Of a stretch of DNA of 13,836 nt, positions 12,777 through 13,836 are shown piece after piece. Position numbers and translations under genes: made by a program. The stretch is from Gammaproteobacteria bacterium GWE2_37_16. GTDB taxonomy: Bacteria; Pseudomonadota; Gammaproteobacteria; UBA9339. Location of the stretch: assembly GCA_001801285.1 (NCBI GenBank), contig MGXG01000055.1, positions 1 to 13,836 on the forward strand. Direction: 5' to 3'. The notes under the pieces are model-generated. The model saw only the letters and a program-made list of their open reading frames with translations, was not told where the DNA came from and ran no database searches. Within the stretch, counting starts at the first letter, position 1; every line of letters starts with the position of its first letter.

Positions 12777-12836
12777 TTTACGAGATGAGCAAAGAGAATA
12801 AACCGATACTCAAGCAAAATAGATTTTGGATATATT

Positions 12837-13490
12837 ATGAATAATAATTTTATAAAACAGAGAAAATTTAGGCAGTGGTTGTTGATGCCAATCGCTCTTA
12901 TAACTATTGCTTTTGGCTGGAAGTATCGTTGGATCTCATTTATTGTACCTATTGTTATGGTTTTAGGTATAGGCAGTTTACTATTTAACAGAGGAAGATA
13001 TTTTTGTGGTAATTATTGTCCTAGGGGTGCTTTTTATGATCGAATTTTACAACCTTTAAGTCAAAAAAAAAGAATTCCTGATTTTTTTAGAAATAAAACA
13101 TTTCGTTGGGTGGTGTTTTCTATTCTCTTTGGGGTTTTTATTTTGCAAGCTATAACGCCACCTTATACCGTTGCGCATTTTGGTCTAATGTTTTGGATAA
13201 TGTGTATAATAACGACAATTTTAGGCGTAATTCTTGGTATATTTTTTAGTCAGCGTGCTTGGTGTGCTTTTTGCCCCATAGGAACTTTAACTAGTAGTAT
13301 TGGGAAAGATGAGCATCCTTTGTCTATTGATAAAAACACCTGTATTGGTTGCAAATTATGCGAAAAAGCTTGTCCTTTAAATATTCCTATTCTTGCTAAT
13401 AGCTCTAGTGGGTATTTGGAGAATCGTGATTGCATAAAATGTATGTCTTGCATAGCTGTTTGTCCAAAAAAAGCACTACATATATCTTGA
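12837..13490 (+). CDS. NapH-like 4Fe-4S polyferredoxin membrane protein
   Basis: 217 residues. Four membrane segments (about 13-28, 33-50, 89-106, 115-136) are joined with two juxtamembrane cysteine pairs, CGNYCPRG (57, 61) and CAFCPIGT (143, 146), as in NapH/CcoG/RdxA-type proteins. The C-terminal tail holds two complete ferredoxin motifs, C169-x2-C172-x2-C175-x3-C179-P and C199-x2-C202-x2-C205-x3-C209-P, each able to bind a 4Fe-4S cluster. The arrangement suits electron transfer from membrane quinol to a soluble or periplasmic partner. No nap, cco or nos genes are adjacent, so the partner is unknown. The start at ATG 12837 has only a weak GGA upstream. The MerR-type gene follows 76 bp downstream. 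Confidence 0.88.
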   Translation: MNNNFIKQRKFRQWLLMPIALITIAFGWKYRWISFIVPIVMVLGIGSLLFNRGRYFCGNYCPRGAFYDRILQPLSQKKRIPDFFRNKTFRWVVFSILFGVFILQAITPPYTVAHFGLMFWIMCIITTILGVILGIFFSQRAWCAFCPIGTLTSSIGKDEHPLSIDKNTCIGCKLCEKACPLNIPILANSSSGYLENRDCIKCMSCIAVCPKKALHIS

Positions 13491-13566
13491 TAAATTCAAT
13501 TTATAGGCAATCTATTTTGGCAAAAACATTTTTAAATCGCGATTCAGTAAAAGTGGCTAAGTAATT
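13491..13566. other. Short gap upstream of the MerR gene
   Basis: 76 bp, AT-rich; no typical MerR 19-20-bp-spaced promoter dyad stands out. Confidence 0.3.
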
Positions 13567-13836
13567 ATGAATATAAAGAATTTTTCCAAAATAACTGGAT
13601 TAAGTTCACATACTTTACGTTATTACGAAAAAATTGATTTAATTTCAGATGTTAAAAGAGACGTAAGTGGTCATCGGGATTATTCTAGCGATGATATTGC
13701 ATGGGTTGAGTTTTTGAAAAAATTAAAAGTTACCGGCACGCTAAGGCTCCGAGAAAAAACAACTTATCTAATTTTTCCTTGGTTTAATCATATAATTCCA
13801 TTCCCCATGAAACTTTTTTTGAATAAGCTTTATTTT
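13567..13836 (+). CDS. MerR-family regulator, N-terminal part; sequence departs from family after residue ~57 and runs off the window
   Basis: From ATG 13567 the first 57 residues are a clear MerR winged-helix domain: NIKNFSKITGLSSHTLRYYEKIDLI, the wing SGHRDYSSDDIAWVEFLKKLKVTG. At this point family members continue with a helix such as MSIKEIQRYAELR, but here the frame goes into TLRLREKTTYLIFPWFNH..., which fits no MerR. The frame stays open to the last base, so either the gene is interrupted near 13738 by unrelated DNA or there is a frame error. The MerR helix-turn-helix and wing are intact, so a truncated DNA-binding protein could still be made. It may regulate the NapH-like gene or one to the right. 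Confidence 0.75.
   Translation, partial: MNIKNFSKITGLSSHTLRYYEKIDLISDVKRDVSGHRDYSSDDIAWVEFLKKLKVTGTLRLREKTTYLIFPWFNHIIPFPMKLFLNKLYF

Noticed and set aside
12786..12845. 19-codon frame MSKENKPILKQNRFW... just before the NapH-like gene
   Set aside because: Too short and unlike any known leader; GAG before the ATG is a poor ribosome site. Overlap with the next start by nine bases could give coupling, but the evidence is too thin.

Overview
The window is AT-rich bacterial DNA, most plausibly from a gammaproteobacterium of the Legionellales type (host-associated or amoeba-associated). Three things point there. A DUF1640-type small coiled-coil membrane protein resembles those of Legionella and Coxiella relatives. 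A broken minus-strand gene encodes a protein with a domain resembling plant IQM calmodulin-binding proteins. Upstream of that gene is a near-consensus PmrA-type tandem box (CTTAATATT half-sites), the element known to control many Dot/Icm effector genes. The placement is inference; no rRNA or core marker gene is present.

Layout. 1-568: the 3' end of a nicotinamidase gene converges with, and overlaps, a small DUF1640 gene. 569-2175: an AraC/GyrI-like regulator and a DUF2148 ferredoxin-domain protein form a two-gene operon. 2380-3040: an IS200-type insertion sequence with intact tnpA and end hairpins sits inside a set of ~33-bp repeats upstream of the next gene. 3044-7115: five closely spaced plus-strand genes probably form one operon: an HTH/GHKL-ATPase/DUF4325 protein, an acyltransferase-3 membrane protein, a YbhB/PEBP protein, an alpha/beta hydrolase and a Nudix hydrolase. 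7116-7615 is non-coding as far as I can see. 7616-9565: a PadR regulator with a perfect dyad between its -35 and -10 boxes, then an iron-sulfur flavoprotein-like FMN reductase and a small membrane protein.

9566-12316 is a decaying, element-rich zone. It holds a RecQ-like helicase fragment with an in-frame stop, then the frameshifted effector-like gene (10188-11182, minus; break in a 9-nt homopolymer), two ~178-bp non-autonomous elements with shared ~19-bp terminal inverted repeats, a solo IS200 left-end relic, and the C-terminal part of an Old Yellow Enzyme-type oxidoreductase. Removing the second small element and one copy of its 6-bp flanking repeat in silico restores a natural-looking end to that oxidoreductase frame, followed 4 nt later by the GNAT gene.

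12333-13836: a GNAT acetyltransferase, a NapH-like polyferredoxin membrane protein and a MerR-type regulator whose sequence departs from the family after about residue 57 and runs off the window.

Recurring themes are redox and iron-sulfur/flavin proteins (DUF2148, Isf-like flavoprotein, OYE remnant, NapH-like ferredoxin), each near a one-component regulator (AraC, PadR, MerR), and clear genome erosion by small mobile elements. The most novel-looking item is the PmrA-box-associated, IQM-like-domain effector candidate with a homopolymer switch or break.
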